64,000 nt of DNA from Halomonas sp. QHL1 (GTDB lineage: Bacteria > Pseudomonadota > Gammaproteobacteria > Pseudomonadales > Halomonadaceae). Positions 16,686 through 26,541 of the stretch are shown here, one piece after another (the first letter of the stretch is position 1; each line of letters begins with the position of its first letter). The stretch is from positions 3,419,852 to 3,483,851 of the forward strand of contig NZ_MINL01000001.1 in assembly GCF_001882345.1 (NCBI RefSeq), given 5' to 3'. The notes under the pieces are model-generated. The model was given only the letters and a program-made list of their open reading frames with translations. It was not told where the DNA came from and did no database searches. The translations under genes were made by a program, and so were the position numbers.

Positions 16686-18359
16686 TTAGGTAGCTAGACC
16701 ACGGCGGTGGGTGCCCAATAAACGGGGCAGCCCTAGCGCAAGCATAAAGCCAATCAGTGGCAGGCCCGCCTGCACTAATGCCCAGACACCGATTAAACGT
16801 CGATTACTGCCAGAGGCAAGCGAGACTGCCTCGGTTGTCACGGTAGTTACGCGGCCCGCCCCGAGTAACTGGGTGGGTAAGTATTGGCCAATGCTCACAG
16901 CCAAGCCAACGGCAAACGCCGTTAATAGCGGCGCGAGCAACAGCGGCAGGCGAACCCGCCAAAACGCGGCGCTACGTGACACCCGCAATGAACGCGCCAC
17001 CTTTAGCCAGCGCGGATCCAGGCGGCGATAGGTTTCCGCCAAGGAGAGGTACACATAAGGCAGCACAAACAGCAGGTGGCCCGCGATAACCAGAACCAGT
17101 TGAGGGCGAACGCCCAAACTTTCAGCGGCCACTATTAGCCCAAAGAGAAACGCAATTTGCGGCACTAATAGGGGTAAATAGAGTAACCATAACGCGCGCT
17201 TGGGTTGGATGTGCTGACGGTGTTCATTTTCCAGCGTTGCTACCACCAGCGCTGCGGCAATCGCGGTGGAAATCAGGCCAATCAGTGCGGTATTGATGAG
17301 CGGTGTGACCAACGAGGGGCCGCTGCGTTGCCAGTGATCTAGCGTTAGCGTCTGCGGCAGCAGCTCTGGAAAGCGCCAAAAACCGGCCAGGGAAAATAGC
17401 CCCAACCCGACCAAGGCTGCCAGCGCCGTGATACTCGAAAACAGTAACGCCGAGCGGCCAACTATGCGTAGGACAATTTCACCGCGCTGGCGGCTGCCGT
17501 CGGTCAGCCAGCGACGCGTCAGCATACTGATCAGTTGCTCCAGCAGCCACCAGCACAGCAGCGCAGCGATGGTGACCCCTAACTGCAGTATCGCTGCCGC
17601 CGAGGCCATAAAGCGGTGGCTAATATCGGGGTCGTTGAACCAACTTAAGATAGACACGCTCAGCGTGGGCGGGAGCGTCGGCCCCAGAATCAGCGCCATA
17701 TCGACGACCGAAGAAGCGTAGGCGATCACCGCATATACTGGCAGGCGAATCAGCGGGTAGAGCGAAGGCAGCACCGTTTTTAACCAGGCAATGGTGGGTG
17801 AATAGCCTAGCGAGCGTGCCAGTATCAAGCGTTTTTCAGGTGCTAACTGCGGCAGCGCCGCTAAACTCATCAGCAGCAGGAAAGGCACCTCTTTCAACAC
17901 TAGCCCTGCTATCAGAGAAAGCCCCCAAGGGTCGTTGATGATCAGCGCATCTGGCGGGCGCTCCCAGCCGGTTAGCGACGGAGAAATCAAACGTGCCATC
18001 AGGCCTGATGGGGCAATCAAAAAGGCAAACCCAAAGGCGATAGCCGCATGGGGAATGGCGAGCAGCGGCGATACCAAACGTCGTATGCCGCGATCTAACC
18101 AGGTGCCCCGACTGGCGGCCAAAAACAGCACCACAATAACCAGCGCTACGGCGGTGCTCACCAACCCGCTGGCAAAGCTAACCGCCACTGAACGTTCAAG
18201 CCCCGGCTGGGCAAACAGCATCTGCCAGGGGGCTAAGCTGAAGGTATTGCCGCCTAGCGCTGGCAGGTAGCCAAATGCTGGCAGCAGAACCATGAGTAGC
18301 CCCGACCCCACGGGCAGCACTAGCAAGGCAATGATCAGTATCGGGGGCAGTCGCAGCAT
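16686..18359 (-). CDS. ABC transporter permease, YnjC/ThiP-like double domain
   Basis: This 557-residue inner-membrane protein has about 12 hydrophobic helices and is made of two fused permease domains. Each carries an EAA-like loop: 'RSLGYSPTIAWLKTVLPSLYP' in the first half (a 21-residue span around residues 184-204) and 'ARSLRVSRSAAFWRVRLP' in the second (about 457-474). The arrangement and length are those of YnjC and of the thiamine permease ThiP. It starts 3 bases after the stop codon of the binding-protein gene. Substrate specificity cannot be read from the sequence. Confidence 0.88.
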   Translation of the reverse strand: MLRLPPILIIALLVLPVGSGLLMVLLPAFGYLPALGGNTFSLAPWQMLFAQPGLERSVAVSFASGLVSTAVALVIVVLFLAASRGTWLDRGIRRLVSPLLAIPHAAIAFGFAFLIAPSGLMARLISPSLTGWERPPDALIINDPWGLSLIAGLVLKEVPFLLLMSLAALPQLAPEKRLILARSLGYSPTIAWLKTVLPSLYPLIRLPVYAVIAYASSVVDMALILGPTLPPTLSVSILSWFNDPDISHRFMASAAAILQLGVTIAALLCWWLLEQLISMLTRRWLTDGSRQRGEIVLRIVGRSALLFSSITALAALVGLGLFSLAGFWRFPELLPQTLTLDHWQRSGPSLVTPLINTALIGLISTAIAAALVVATLENEHRQHIQPKRALWLLYLPLLVPQIAFLFGLIVAAESLGVRPQLVLVIAGHLLFVLPYVYLSLAETYRRLDPRWLKVARSLRVSRSAAFWRVRLPLLLAPLLTAFAVGLAVSIGQYLPTQLLGAGRVTTVTTEAVSLASGSNRRLIGVWALVQAGLPLIGFMLALGLPRLLGTHRRGLAT

Positions 18360-18362
18360 GGC

Positions 18363-19607
18363 CTAGTTAACGCCGTAACGCTCAAGCCAGGCGTCTTGCA
18401 AGGCGGTCATCCAGCTGGGGTGCGGTTCGGGTAGGGTGTTAGACAGCGCGTCCGCTGGTAGCTCTGAAGGATGGCGATCTCCCCGCTCAAACAGCGCTTG
18501 AGACTCACCGTCTAGCTGATCGATATCCAGCACGCTGCGGTCGCCCCACATCGCTAGCGACTGCTTTTGTGCCTGAGCTTGCGGTGAAAGCAGGAAATTG
18601 GCGAGCGCCATAGCGCCGACTTTATGCGGCGAATTATAGGGAATCGCTACAAAGTGAACGTTACCCAGCGTGCCGCCTTCCAGCACGTAGCTGCGTACGC
18701 TTTCGGGCAGCTCATACTCCATGACCGCCACGGCGGCATCGGTGGGGTAGAACGAAAAGGCTAGGCTCAGCTCGCCGTCGCTCATTAACGTACGCAAATG
18801 GGGACCCGAGTCGGGAAAGGTGCGCCCGCTGCGCCACAGGTGCGGGTGCAGCGTATCCAAATAGGTCCACAGTGGCGCTGTCACGGCCTCGAAATCGCTC
18901 TCTGAAACCGGTCGGTAAAGCGCCTCATCCTGCTCGGTAAGCTCGATCAGTGCCTGCTTCAAAAAGGTACTGCCGGTGAAGTCAGGAATACGCGGGTAGC
19001 TGAACTGGCCGGGGTTGGCTTCGGCCCAGGCGAGCAGTGCCTGCATATCCTGGGGCGGAGTCTCGGTTTGGGCACTGTCGTAATAGAAGGTGATCTGCGC
19101 TTTACCCCAGGGCGATTCATAGCCATCGGTGGGTAGCGTAAAGTCGGTCACCACTTCAGGATTTTCGGTCGCGTTGGTGAGCGCGAAATTGGGCAGCGAC
19201 TCGGCAAAGGGGCCGAATAGCAGATCGTTTTCGCGCATGGCAGCGAAGTTCTCGCCGTTGATCCAAATCAGGTCGATACTGCCCTCGTCTTGGTTACCCG
19301 CCTGTTTCTCCGCCAGCACCCGCGCCACGGCACTGCCGGTATCGTCCAGTTTTACGTGCTCAACCTCGACGCCGTACTGCGCCTGCATCTGCTTTGCCAC
19401 CCAGTCGATGTAGCGATTGGTGCGCGTATCACCGCCCCAGGCATTCCAGTAAACGGTTTGGCCTTCGGCTTCTGCTACCACACTTTGCCAATCACTAGGG
19501 TCAGGGTTGGCCATTGCCGGAAGCGTAAAGGCTAGCATCGCTGTGGAAATAGTTGTGGCTAGCGCTGTTGAAAAAATCGCATGCAGCGGGTGACGGGTAA
19601 TGGACAT
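18363..19607 (-). CDS. ABC transporter substrate-binding protein, YnjB-like
   Basis: A periplasmic solute-binding protein of 414 residues. The open frame extends to 19733, but GAGGTG lies just before the ATG at 19607, and from there the protein begins with a signal peptide ending 'LAFTLPAMA', so this start is chosen. The mature part ('QTVYWNAWGGDTRTNRYIDWVAKQ', positions about 35-58; 'WINGENFAAMRE'; 'WGKAQITFYYDS') matches the YnjB family. It heads the importer genes and follows the APH-fold kinase gene by 31 bases. The substrate is unknown; the thiamine suggestion for YnjB is by analogy only. Confidence 0.86.
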   Translation of the reverse strand: MSITRHPLHAIFSTALATTISTAMLAFTLPAMANPDPSDWQSVVAEAEGQTVYWNAWGGDTRTNRYIDWVAKQMQAQYGVEVEHVKLDDTGSAVARVLAEKQAGNQDEGSIDLIWINGENFAAMRENDLLFGPFAESLPNFALTNATENPEVVTDFTLPTDGYESPWGKAQITFYYDSAQTETPPQDMQALLAWAEANPGQFSYPRIPDFTGSTFLKQALIELTEQDEALYRPVSESDFEAVTAPLWTYLDTLHPHLWRSGRTFPDSGPHLRTLMSDGELSLAFSFYPTDAAVAVMEYELPESVRSYVLEGGTLGNVHFVAIPYNSPHKVGAMALANFLLSPQAQAQKQSLAMWGDRSVLDIDQLDGESQALFERGDRHPSELPADALSNTLPEPHPSWMTALQDAWLERYGVN

Positions 19608-19638
19608 CGCACACCTCAGTATTAGGGAAATAAAAACG

Positions 19639-20679
19639 TTATAGGGAGGCTTGTAAGCACTGAAGCTCGCTATGAACGTGATCAATAATCGGCAGCGAGA
19701 GGTAGTGCTCAACGCGGTCGCGCACGTGGTCAATCACCGCGGGGTCGGTGAGCTCTGCCGACCAGTCTTCACCGCGCTGTTGGGCATCTTTGGCGTTTAA
19801 GTGCTGGGCGCGCCATTTAGCGCACCAAGTTAGGGACCAGAGCCAGGTTGCGCGGCGGCAAGCGACCAGCGTGTCCGTGTCGGGCGAGTCGCCCATGGCT
19901 GACTGCCAGCGGCGGTAAAAGTTAATCACCTCACGCAGTGAAAGCACGGCTTGGCTGTTGATATCCCAAGTGGTCGAGGTGTAAAGCGAGGTATGGGCAA
20001 GATCGATACCCGGCAGGCCATAACGACACTTCTCTAAATCCACGAGCACTGCACAGCCATCGTCACGGATTAAAAAGTTGCCTGGGTGGGTGTCGAAGCT
20101 AATCAGCGTAGGGGCAGCATCGCTTAAGCGGGGCGGGAGCAGATCCAATTCCTGTTTAATGCGCTGCGTGACTTTGCTCGAAAGCTGGGCGTCGCCCAAC
20201 CAATTCGCCTGCTGGCGCACCTCATCGACCATCGCCTGCCATGGGTCTTCAGGCGCAAGCAGTGGTGCCTGCTTAGCGACACTGGGCAGCGGTTGGCGAT
20301 GCAGGCTCGCCAAGGCATCGGCGATGGCGGGTAAGTCTTCCGGCAACTTGGCCAAACGACCCCGGATAGCTTCGACCAGCAGCCCGCCCCGGGGCAATGC
20401 CTCGCTTGGCGGCAGGGTGTCGTGAAGTGTTGGCGTGTGCCCGCCAGGGCTAGAGCGCTGGTAACAGGCGGTCTGATAGGCGAGGTTCTCTGCAGGCGGC
20501 AGGTTCATCTGACTCTGCTTCGGTAGCCGCGCCACCCAGTCATCGCCTTCGCGATGAATCCAGACGTGATCGTGAGCCAGACCGGTATCCGCCATCGGCG
20601 TAAGCTCACGGTAGGTGATTCCGGCCCGCTTTAATTCGGTTGCCAGCGCCTGTAAACGCGCTTCAGTTGGTGTCGGCAT
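19639..20679 (-). CDS. APH-fold small-molecule kinase (aminoglycoside/choline/thiamine kinase family)
   Basis: This 346-residue protein has the phosphotransferase (APH) fold: the catalytic loop 'ISFDTHPGNFLI' (about 205-216) with the HxxN pattern, and the metal-binding 'VLVDLEKCRYGLPGIDLAH', where Asp-Leu-Glu replaces the usual DFE/DWE. It heads the operon with the ABC importer, suggesting that it phosphorylates the imported compound, as ThiK does with thiamine or LicA-type kinases with choline. That is inference. No TPP riboswitch or other known riboswitch was found in the 86 bases upstream. It is unlikely to be an antibiotic-resistance gene, given its operon. Confidence 0.78.
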   Translation of the reverse strand: MPTPTEARLQALATELKRAGITYRELTPMADTGLAHDHVWIHREGDDWVARLPKQSQMNLPPAENLAYQTACYQRSSPGGHTPTLHDTLPPSEALPRGGLLVEAIRGRLAKLPEDLPAIADALASLHRQPLPSVAKQAPLLAPEDPWQAMVDEVRQQANWLGDAQLSSKVTQRIKQELDLLPPRLSDAAPTLISFDTHPGNFLIRDDGCAVLVDLEKCRYGLPGIDLAHTSLYTSTTWDINSQAVLSLREVINFYRRWQSAMGDSPDTDTLVACRRATWLWSLTWCAKWRAQHLNAKDAQQRGEDWSAELTDPAVIDHVRDRVEHYLSLPIIDHVHSELQCLQASL

Positions 20680-20765
20680 AGAGCAGTCCGTGTTGTTGCT
20701 GAATCAGCGATGCCACTTAGTGGCCGTTCTTGTACCAACCTTACACCGTTTATAAGAAAAAGTGG

Positions 20766-21608
20766 TCAAGGCGTGGCGTAAGAGCGCAGAAAGGCGTCGA
20801 TTCCCGCGGAGTAAGCCGGTTCGCTGTCTAAGAAGCCGATATTATGACCGCCTTGGATCTCTAGTAGTTGCTTGGGCTCCCGGGCTGCCTGGTAGACCGC
20901 CTCACCTTGGGCGAAGGGAATGATCTCGTCGTCGCGGCTGTGGATCACCAGTAGCGGGGCGGATATTCGCGTTACGTAGGTCTCCACTGGGTACTCAATG
21001 CGCGCAAACCAACGGGCGGGTAGGAAGGGGTAGAGCTGCTGGGCGAGCTCTGGCACCGAACGAAACGGTGACTCGAGAATCACCGCTGCGGGAGTTGATT
21101 GTTGCTCGTCAAGGCTCGCGGCGAGCTCTGCGGCCACTGCCGCACCCAGCGAGCGACCAAATAAGACGATCTCGCCTGCCTCTTGCTCGGCTTCATCACG
21201 CAGCCATTGCCAGGCGGCGCGAGCATCCAGCGCCGTGCCTGCCTCAGACGGACTCCCCTCGCTGCGACCATAGCCGCGATAATCAATGATTAATACCGAC
21301 AGCCCAAGGCGCTGAAACTGAGCGATACTCTCCAGCCGGTGTGAAATATTGCCTGCATTGCCATGAAGGAACAGCAGGCTGGCGCGGGGCACTGGGGCGG
21401 GTATCCACCAGGCATCAAGGGCCACGTCATCTTCAGTGGTTAGCGTCACTTCTTCCCACGCCAAGCCTAGGTCGGCGGGGGTGGCAGCATGCTCGCGACC
21501 CGCATTAGGCAGGTACAGTAGACGATCCTGGAAAGCCCACATCAATGCCACTACCAGACCATAGATTATCGCTAGAGACAGCAGTATTTTCGCCATCATG
21601 TTCGCCAT
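20766..21608 (-). CDS. Alpha/beta hydrolase, BEM46/ABHD13-like, membrane-anchored
   Basis: This 280-residue protein has an N-terminal hydrophobic anchor ('ILLSLAIIYGLVVALMWAF', about 8-26) and an alpha/beta hydrolase domain. The oxyanion region is 'LFLHGNAGNISHR', the nucleophile elbow 'LFGRSLGAAVAAEL' (Ser about 153), the acid 'HSRDDEIIPF', and the catalytic His in 'GGHNIGF'. It matches the BEM46/ABHD13 group of serine hydrolases whose substrates are unknown. It is monocistronic, between valS and the importer operon. Confidence 0.82.
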   Translation of the reverse strand: MANMMAKILLSLAIIYGLVVALMWAFQDRLLYLPNAGREHAATPADLGLAWEEVTLTTEDDVALDAWWIPAPVPRASLLFLHGNAGNISHRLESIAQFQRLGLSVLIIDYRGYGRSEGSPSEAGTALDARAAWQWLRDEAEQEAGEIVLFGRSLGAAVAAELAASLDEQQSTPAAVILESPFRSVPELAQQLYPFLPARWFARIEYPVETYVTRISAPLLVIHSRDDEIIPFAQGEAVYQAAREPKQLLEIQGGHNIGFLDSEPAYSAGIDAFLRSYATP

Positions 21609-21641
21609 AGATTCGACTCGTGGCTAGTATGAGCAAAATGC

Positions 21642-21668
21642 AGACGGCACCCTTGGGTGCCGTCTTTA
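21642..21668 (-). terminator. Terminator downstream of valS
   Basis: GACGGCACCC (21643-21652) and GGGTGCCGTC (21655-21664) form a 10-bp GC-rich stem with a 2-base apex, so the inner pairs probably open. On the minus strand it ends the valS transcript 24 bases past the stop codon; T-rich bases flank it on both sides. Confidence 0.65.
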
Positions 21669-21687
21669 GTTTAGCTAAGAGTGAGCT

Positions 21688-24534
21688 TTATAACGCTTCA
21701 ATCTTAGCCCGCTGCTCTTCCAGCAACTGCTTGGTGGCCTGAAACTCGGCCAGCTTGCCGCGCTCTTTATCCACCACGGCGACCGGGGCTTTGGCGATAA
21801 AGCCGTCGTTGCCGAGTTTCTTCTCGATGCCGCCGATCAGCTTGTCTTGCTTCTCGATCTCTTTGCAGAGGCGGGCGATTTCGGCATCTTTGTCGATCAG
21901 ATCCGCCATCGGCACCAGCATTTCCATATCACCTACCAACTGGGTGGCTGAGAGCGGGGCGTCATCTGGGTTTTCAAGCCAGGTAACGCTTTCCAGCTTG
22001 GCGAGTTTGGACAGGAAGCGACGGTTGCTCTCCAGGCGCTCGGCGTCTTCGGGCTTGCCTTTGGTGAGCAGCACGTCAAGCGGTTTGCCGGGGGCGATGT
22101 TCATCTCGGCGCGGATATTACGCACGGCGATGATGACGCCTTTCAGCCACTCGATATCCAGGCTGGCCTGGTCGTCGATTTTGCTTTCGTCGGCTTCGGG
22201 CCATGCTTGCAGCATGATCGACGCATTTTCACCCATATACACGCCCGCCAGCGGCGAGACGCGCTGCCAGATCTCTTCGGTGATATAGGGCATCATTGGG
22301 TGAGCAAGGCGCTGAATCGCTTCGAGTACGCGTACCAGCGTGCGGCGGGTACCGCGCTTCGCCTCTACCGTGGCATTTTCGTCCCACAACACTGGCTTGG
22401 AAAGCTCAAGGTACCAGTCGCAGTACTCGTTCCAAACGAATTCATACAGCGCCTGGGAGGCGTGGTCGAAACGGTACTCGTCCATCGCCTTGGTGACCTG
22501 AGCTTCGGTTTTTTGCAGTTGTGAGATAATCCAGCGGTCGGCCAGGGAAAGCTCAACCTCTTCACCACCAGTGCCGCAATCTTCGCCTTCGGCGTTCATC
22601 AGTACGTAGCGCGAGGCGTTCCACAGCTTGTTGCAGAAGTTGCGGTAGCCATCCAGGCGGCTCATATCGAACTTGATATCACGCCCGGTGGTGGCTTGGG
22701 AGAGGAACGTAAAGCGCAGCGCATCGGTGCCGTGGGCTTCAATGCCGTCCTTGAACTCGTCCTTGGTCGCTTTGGCAATCGCTTTGGCCTGTTTCGGTTG
22801 CATCATATTGCCGGTGCGCTTTTCGAGCAGCTCATCCAGCGTAATGCCGTCGATCAGGTCGATGGGGTCGAGCACGTTGCCTTTGGACTTGGACATCTTC
22901 TGACCCTGACCGTCGCGCACCAAGCCGTGCACGTAAACCGTCTTGAACGGTACCTGCTTGGTGAACTTCAGGGTCATCATGATCATCCGGGCAACCCAGA
23001 AGAAGATGATGTCAAAACCGGTCACCAGCACGCTGCTGGGGTGGAAGGTCTCCAGCTCCGGCGTCTCTTCTGGCCAGCCGAGGGTGCCGAACGTCCACAG
23101 GCCCGAGCTGAACCAGGTATCGAGTACGTCTTCATCTTGCGTCAAGGTTATATCGGGGCCTAGCTCATGCTTCTCGCGCGCTTCAATCTCCGTACGGGCA
23201 ACGTAGACATTACCTTCGGCGTCGTACCAGGCCGGAATGCGGTGGCCCCACCATAGCTGACGGGAGATACACCAATCCTGCAGGTCGCGCATCCAGGCGA
23301 AGTACATGTTCTCGTAGTTCTTGGGCACGAACTGGATATCGCCATTTTCCACCGCTTCGATAGCGGGCTTGGCGAGGGACTCCACGGCCACAAACCACTG
23401 GTCGGTGAGCAGCGGCTCGATGACATCACCGGAACGGTCACCATAAGGCAGGGTGTTGTTAACGGCTTCGACTTGCTCCAGCAGGCCCAGGGCGCCCATG
23501 TCGGCCACGATCTGCTTGCGTGCTTCAAAGCGGTCGAGGCCTGCGTACTTGGCGGGCAGGCTGGCATCTTCGTCCGGCTGGGGCTGGCCTTTAAGATCGA
23601 AAATCTCAGCGCTTTCAAGGATCGCCGCGTTTTTGGAGAAGACATTGATCAGCAGGTGATTCTGGCGCTTGCCGACTTCGTAGTCGTTGAAGTCGTGAGC
23701 GGGGGTGATCTTGACACAGCCCGAGCCTTTCTCCATATCGGCGTGCTCGTCGGCGACTACTGGAATGCGGCGTCCGACCAGAGGCAGCTCGATAAACTTG
23801 CCGACCAGTGAGGCGTAGCGTTCATCTTCCGGGTTAACTGCCACGCCGGTATCGCCCAGCAAAGTTTCCGGGCGGGTGGTGGCGACCACCAGGTAGTCTT
23901 TGCCATCGTCGGTTTTGACGCCGTCCGCCAGCGGGTAGCGGAAGTGCCAGAAACTGCCCTGCTGCTCTTTGTTCTCCACTTCCAGGTCAGAAATGGCGGT
24001 GTGTAACGTCGGATCCCAGTTGACCAAGCGCTTGCCACGATAAATCAACTTCTCTTCATGCAGGCGCACAAACACTTCCTGCACCGCTTTGTAGAAGCCG
24101 TCGTCCATGGTGAAGCGTTCGCGAGACCAGTCGACGCTGGCGCCCATGCGGCGCAGCTGGCGGGTAATATGGCCGCCGGACTCGTGTTTCCACTCCCACA
24201 CCTTGTCGATAAACGCATCGCGGCCCAGGTCGTGGCGGGTCTTGCCCTCTTCAGCCGCAATCTTGCGCTCCACCAGCATCTGCGTGGCGATACCGGCGTG
24301 GTCGGTGCCTACCTGCCACAGGGTGTTATTGCCCTGCATCCGTTTCCAGCGCGTCAAGGTATCCATGATGGTGTCCTGGAACGCATGGCCCATGTGCAGG
24401 CTGCCGGTCACATTGGGCGGTGGAATCATGATCGAAAAAGGCGTGCCCTGGCCGGAGGGAGCGAAACGGTTGTCAGCTTCCCAGCGCTCGTACCAGCGGG
24501 TTTCGATCTGTTCGGGTTGGTAGGTCTTTTCCAT
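21688..24534 (-). CDS. valS: Valyl-tRNA synthetase
   Basis: This 948-residue class I aminoacyl-tRNA synthetase matches the length of E. coli ValS (951). It has the HIGH-type motif '[14 protein letters not shown]', the editing (CP1) domain with '[17 protein letters not shown]', the KMSKS loop '[11 protein letters not shown]', the anticodon-binding domain, and a C-terminal coiled-coil arm ('[20 protein letters not shown]'). A GTG at 24549 is also in frame, but MEKTYQP at 24534 matches the conserved ValS start. holC, its usual neighbour, is separated here by an MFS gene and a Spy-like gene. Confidence 0.97.
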   Translation of the reverse strand: MEKTYQPEQIETRWYERWEADNRFAPSGQGTPFSIMIPPPNVTGSLHMGHAFQDTIMDTLTRWKRMQGNNTLWQVGTDHAGIATQMLVERKIAAEEGKTRHDLGRDAFIDKVWEWKHESGGHITRQLRRMGASVDWSRERFTMDDGFYKAVQEVFVRLHEEKLIYRGKRLVNWDPTLHTAISDLEVENKEQQGSFWHFRYPLADGVKTDDGKDYLVVATTRPETLLGDTGVAVNPEDERYASLVGKFIELPLVGRRIPVVADEHADMEKGSGCVKITPAHDFNDYEVGKRQNHLLINVFSKNAAILESAEIFDLKGQPQPDEDASLPAKYAGLDRFEARKQIVADMGALGLLEQVEAVNNTLPYGDRSGDVIEPLLTDQWFVAVESLAKPAIEAVENGDIQFVPKNYENMYFAWMRDLQDWCISRQLWWGHRIPAWYDAEGNVYVARTEIEAREKHELGPDITLTQDEDVLDTWFSSGLWTFGTLGWPEETPELETFHPSSVLVTGFDIIFFWVARMIMMTLKFTKQVPFKTVYVHGLVRDGQGQKMSKSKGNVLDPIDLIDGITLDELLEKRTGNMMQPKQAKAIAKATKDEFKDGIEAHGTDALRFTFLSQATTGRDIKFDMSRLDGYRNFCNKLWNASRYVLMNAEGEDCGTGGEEVELSLADRWIISQLQKTEAQVTKAMDEYRFDHASQALYEFVWNEYCDWYLELSKPVLWDENATVEAKRGTRRTLVRVLEAIQRLAHPMMPYITEEIWQRVSPLAGVYMGENASIMLQAWPEADESKIDDQASLDIEWLKGVIIAVRNIRAEMNIAPGKPLDVLLTKGKPEDAERLESNRRFLSKLAKLESVTWLENPDDAPLSATQLVGDMEMLVPMADLIDKDAEIARLCKEIEKQDKLIGGIEKKLGNDGFIAKAPVAVVDKERGKLAEFQATKQLLEEQRAKIEAL

Positions 24535-24669
24535 GGAGAGTTGGCTCACGGCTGGCGAGAAATGTGAATAAGTGCATAAGTTAATGGGCGTGAGTATACC
24601 GCGTAAGGGCCGTGGTCGTCAGGGGCTACTCACGCTCTATTGTGGGTGCAAAGTACTTATGCGATGTGT

Positions 24670-25845
24670 TTATGAGAACTGTTTATGGGCAGAAAACCCG
24701 CGCATGGCGATAAGCCCGAGGATGGGCCCTGGCAATAGCCACCAAATGACCGCCAGCGACTGGCTCGACCATAGCGAGGTGACCAGTGCGATGGAAGGAA
24801 TGGTCAACCCAAAACCAATAGCATTCATCATCGCCAGCGCCGCCCCTAGCCGCTCGGGTGGAGCCGTGGCGCTGGCCAGCGCAGAGAACTGCGCGGAGTC
24901 GGCAATAACGCTAACGCCCCATAATCCGAGAAGTGTCAGCAGCAGCCAGGGCGAGGCGCCGCCCAACAGGGGATAAACCAAACAGAGCGCACCTGAGGTT
25001 GCCAATGCTATGCAGGCCACTCGGTCGCTGCCGATGTGGCGGCTCCATTTGCCTGCGAGCACGCAGCCCGGTAAGCCCAACGCGATCACCGCAAAACTTA
25101 GCCAGGGCTGAGCGCTGTTTGAAGCGCCCAAACGCTCCAGTTCCCGGGCGACCAGAAACGGCACCAGCGCCCACAGCGCATACAGTTCCCAGCAGTGGCC
25201 GAAATAACCCAGCGCAGCGGCACGAAAACGGGGCTGCCTGAACGCCGCTAAACCCGCCCAAGGCCGTCCGCTTTTGGCGGTCGCCGGGAGGTGGGGGCCA
25301 ACGCCCAGTTTGAAAATCATCAGCGCGGCGACCAACGCCAGCAGTGAGGCCAGCAGCAGTGGCCACTGCCAGGGTAAATTCAGTGTTAAACCGCGTAGCA
25401 GGTGCGGGGAGGCGATACCCAGGGTGAGCATACCCACCAGCCAGCCCAACGCCGCCCCGGCGTGGCTGGGTGTCCAGCTCACCACCAGCTTCATACCCAG
25501 CGGGTAGATACCCGCCAGGCAGAGCCCTGTCGCAAAGCGCGCAACAGCAGCTAACGTCACGCTCTCGGCGACGCCGATAAAGGCGGCGTTGATCAGCGCG
25601 CCGAGAACAGCGGAGATCGCAAACAGGTGGCTGGCACGAATGCGGTCGGCAATGCCGGTGGTTGCGATCAGCAGCGTGCCGCTAATAAACCCGGCCTGAA
25701 CGGCGATGGTGAGCAGACCTAAATCGCTTTCGCTTAGGCCTAGTGCCTCCTGAAGCGCCAAGCCAACGCCATTAACGCTAAACCACAGTGAGGTGCCAAA
25801 CAGTTGGGCGATAACAATAACGGCTAAAGGGTAGCGCGTGAGCAC
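24670..25845 (-). CDS. Major facilitator superfamily transporter
   Basis: This 391-residue protein has about 12 hydrophobic helices. It opens 'YPLAVIVIAQLFGTSLWFSVNG' (about 4-25) and has an MFS loop motif 'GIADRIRASHLF' between helices 2 and 3. GTG start with GGAG 8 bases upstream. It lies on the valS strand, 120 bases upstream of valS, and is divergent from the Spy-like gene. The family matches unassigned bacterial MFS exporters; no substrate can be inferred from the sequence or neighbours. Confidence 0.8.
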   Translation of the reverse strand: MLTRYPLAVIVIAQLFGTSLWFSVNGVGLALQEALGLSESDLGLLTIAVQAGFISGTLLIATTGIADRIRASHLFAISAVLGALINAAFIGVAESVTLAAVARFATGLCLAGIYPLGMKLVVSWTPSHAGAALGWLVGMLTLGIASPHLLRGLTLNLPWQWPLLLASLLALVAALMIFKLGVGPHLPATAKSGRPWAGLAAFRQPRFRAAALGYFGHCWELYALWALVPFLVARELERLGASNSAQPWLSFAVIALGLPGCVLAGKWSRHIGSDRVACIALATSGALCLVYPLLGGASPWLLLTLLGLWGVSVIADSAQFSALASATAPPERLGAALAMMNAIGFGLTIPSIALVTSLWSSQSLAVIWWLLPGPILGLIAMRGFSAHKQFS

Positions 25846-26007
25846 GTTGACGTCTCCATGGATGCGAATAGCGCGGCAAGGACCCGCTTATGGTAATCAA
25901 CAATTTACCGTTACGACGAATTTTTTGAAAACAGCAGTGTCGGACCACAAGACCCGTCAGGATTTTGTCGGGCAGGAAATACAAATTTGTAAGTAATTGG
26001 AGTTTTT

Positions 26008-26478
26008 ATGCACGTAGCTAAGCTTTTCGTTCCGGCAGTCGCAGCACTGGCATTCAGTGTTCCCGCCATGGCCCAACAAATGGGTGGTGGCACCCCCAGT
26101 GTCGATGACCAAGTTAATCAACTCGACGAAATGGTGGATCTGGATGAAGGCCAGAAAGAAGAGATGAGCAACCTCTTGACCCAGATGCAAGATGAAATCA
26201 GTGGCAAGGAGCAGGAAGCCCAGCAGTTGCAACAGCAACTCGGCGAGCAGGTTCAGCCCGATTACGATGAAGCTTCCATTCGTGCGGACGCGGAGCGTCT
26301 TGGTGACCTAACGGCCGAGATGACCGCTGAAAGCGTCATTATACAGTCTCAGATCGAAGGCGTATTCACTCAGGAACAGCGCGAACAACTGGATGAGGCC
26401 ATGGCTCAGCAGCAAGAGCAAATGCAACAACAGATGCAGGAGCAGATGCAGGAGCAGATGCAGCAACAGGGTGGCTAA
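26008..26478 (+). CDS. Spy/CpxP-like periplasmic protein with Gln/Met-rich tail
   Basis: This 156-residue protein begins with a signal peptide ending near 'VPAMAQQ' (cleavage about residue 22). The mature part is acidic, Gln-rich and almost wholly helical, with the LTxxQ-like motif 'FTQEQREQLDEAM' (about 121-133) typical of Spy/CpxP/ZraP-type periplasmic chaperones. The last 20 residues are nearly all Gln, Glu, Met and Gly, built from a 12-base DNA repeat (CAGATGCAGGAG) that could vary in copy number. Such proteins bind misfolded proteins or metals; Met-rich tails often bind copper, which is inference here. TTGGAG precedes the ATG. Confidence 0.65.
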   Translation: MHVAKLFVPAVAALAFSVPAMAQQMGGGTPSVDDQVNQLDEMVDLDEGQKEEMSNLLTQMQDEISGKEQEAQQLQQQLGEQVQPDYDEASIRADAERLGDLTAEMTAESVIIQSQIEGVFTQEQREQLDEAMAQQQEQMQQQMQEQMQEQMQQQGG

Positions 26479-26488
26479 CTCTGTTAAC

Positions 26489-26520
26489 GGCCCCGCCAAG
26501 TGCGGGGTCACGTCTTTATG
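26489..26520. terminator. Hairpin between convergent Spy-like gene and holC
   Basis: CCCCGC (26491-26496) pairs with GCGGGG (26502-26507), extended by GG/TC, and is followed on the plus strand by a T-containing stretch (TCACGTCTTT). It lies 13 bases after the Spy-like stop codon and could serve both convergent genes. Confidence 0.45.
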
Positions 26521-26541
26521 GTATATGGTCTCCCCGGCCAT

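Noticed and set aside
19608..19733. N-terminal extension of the YnjB-like binding protein
   Set aside because: The ATG at 19607 has a ribosome site and starts a normal signal peptide; the extension would block export and overlaps the kinase gene.
20680..20765. Possible TPP riboswitch upstream of the kinase/importer operon
   Set aside because: The conserved CTGAGA and ACCTGA boxes are absent; the region is too short.
23160..23645. 161-codon frame inside valS
   Set aside because: Same-strand shadow frame of valS; Ser/Pro/Cys-rich noise composition.
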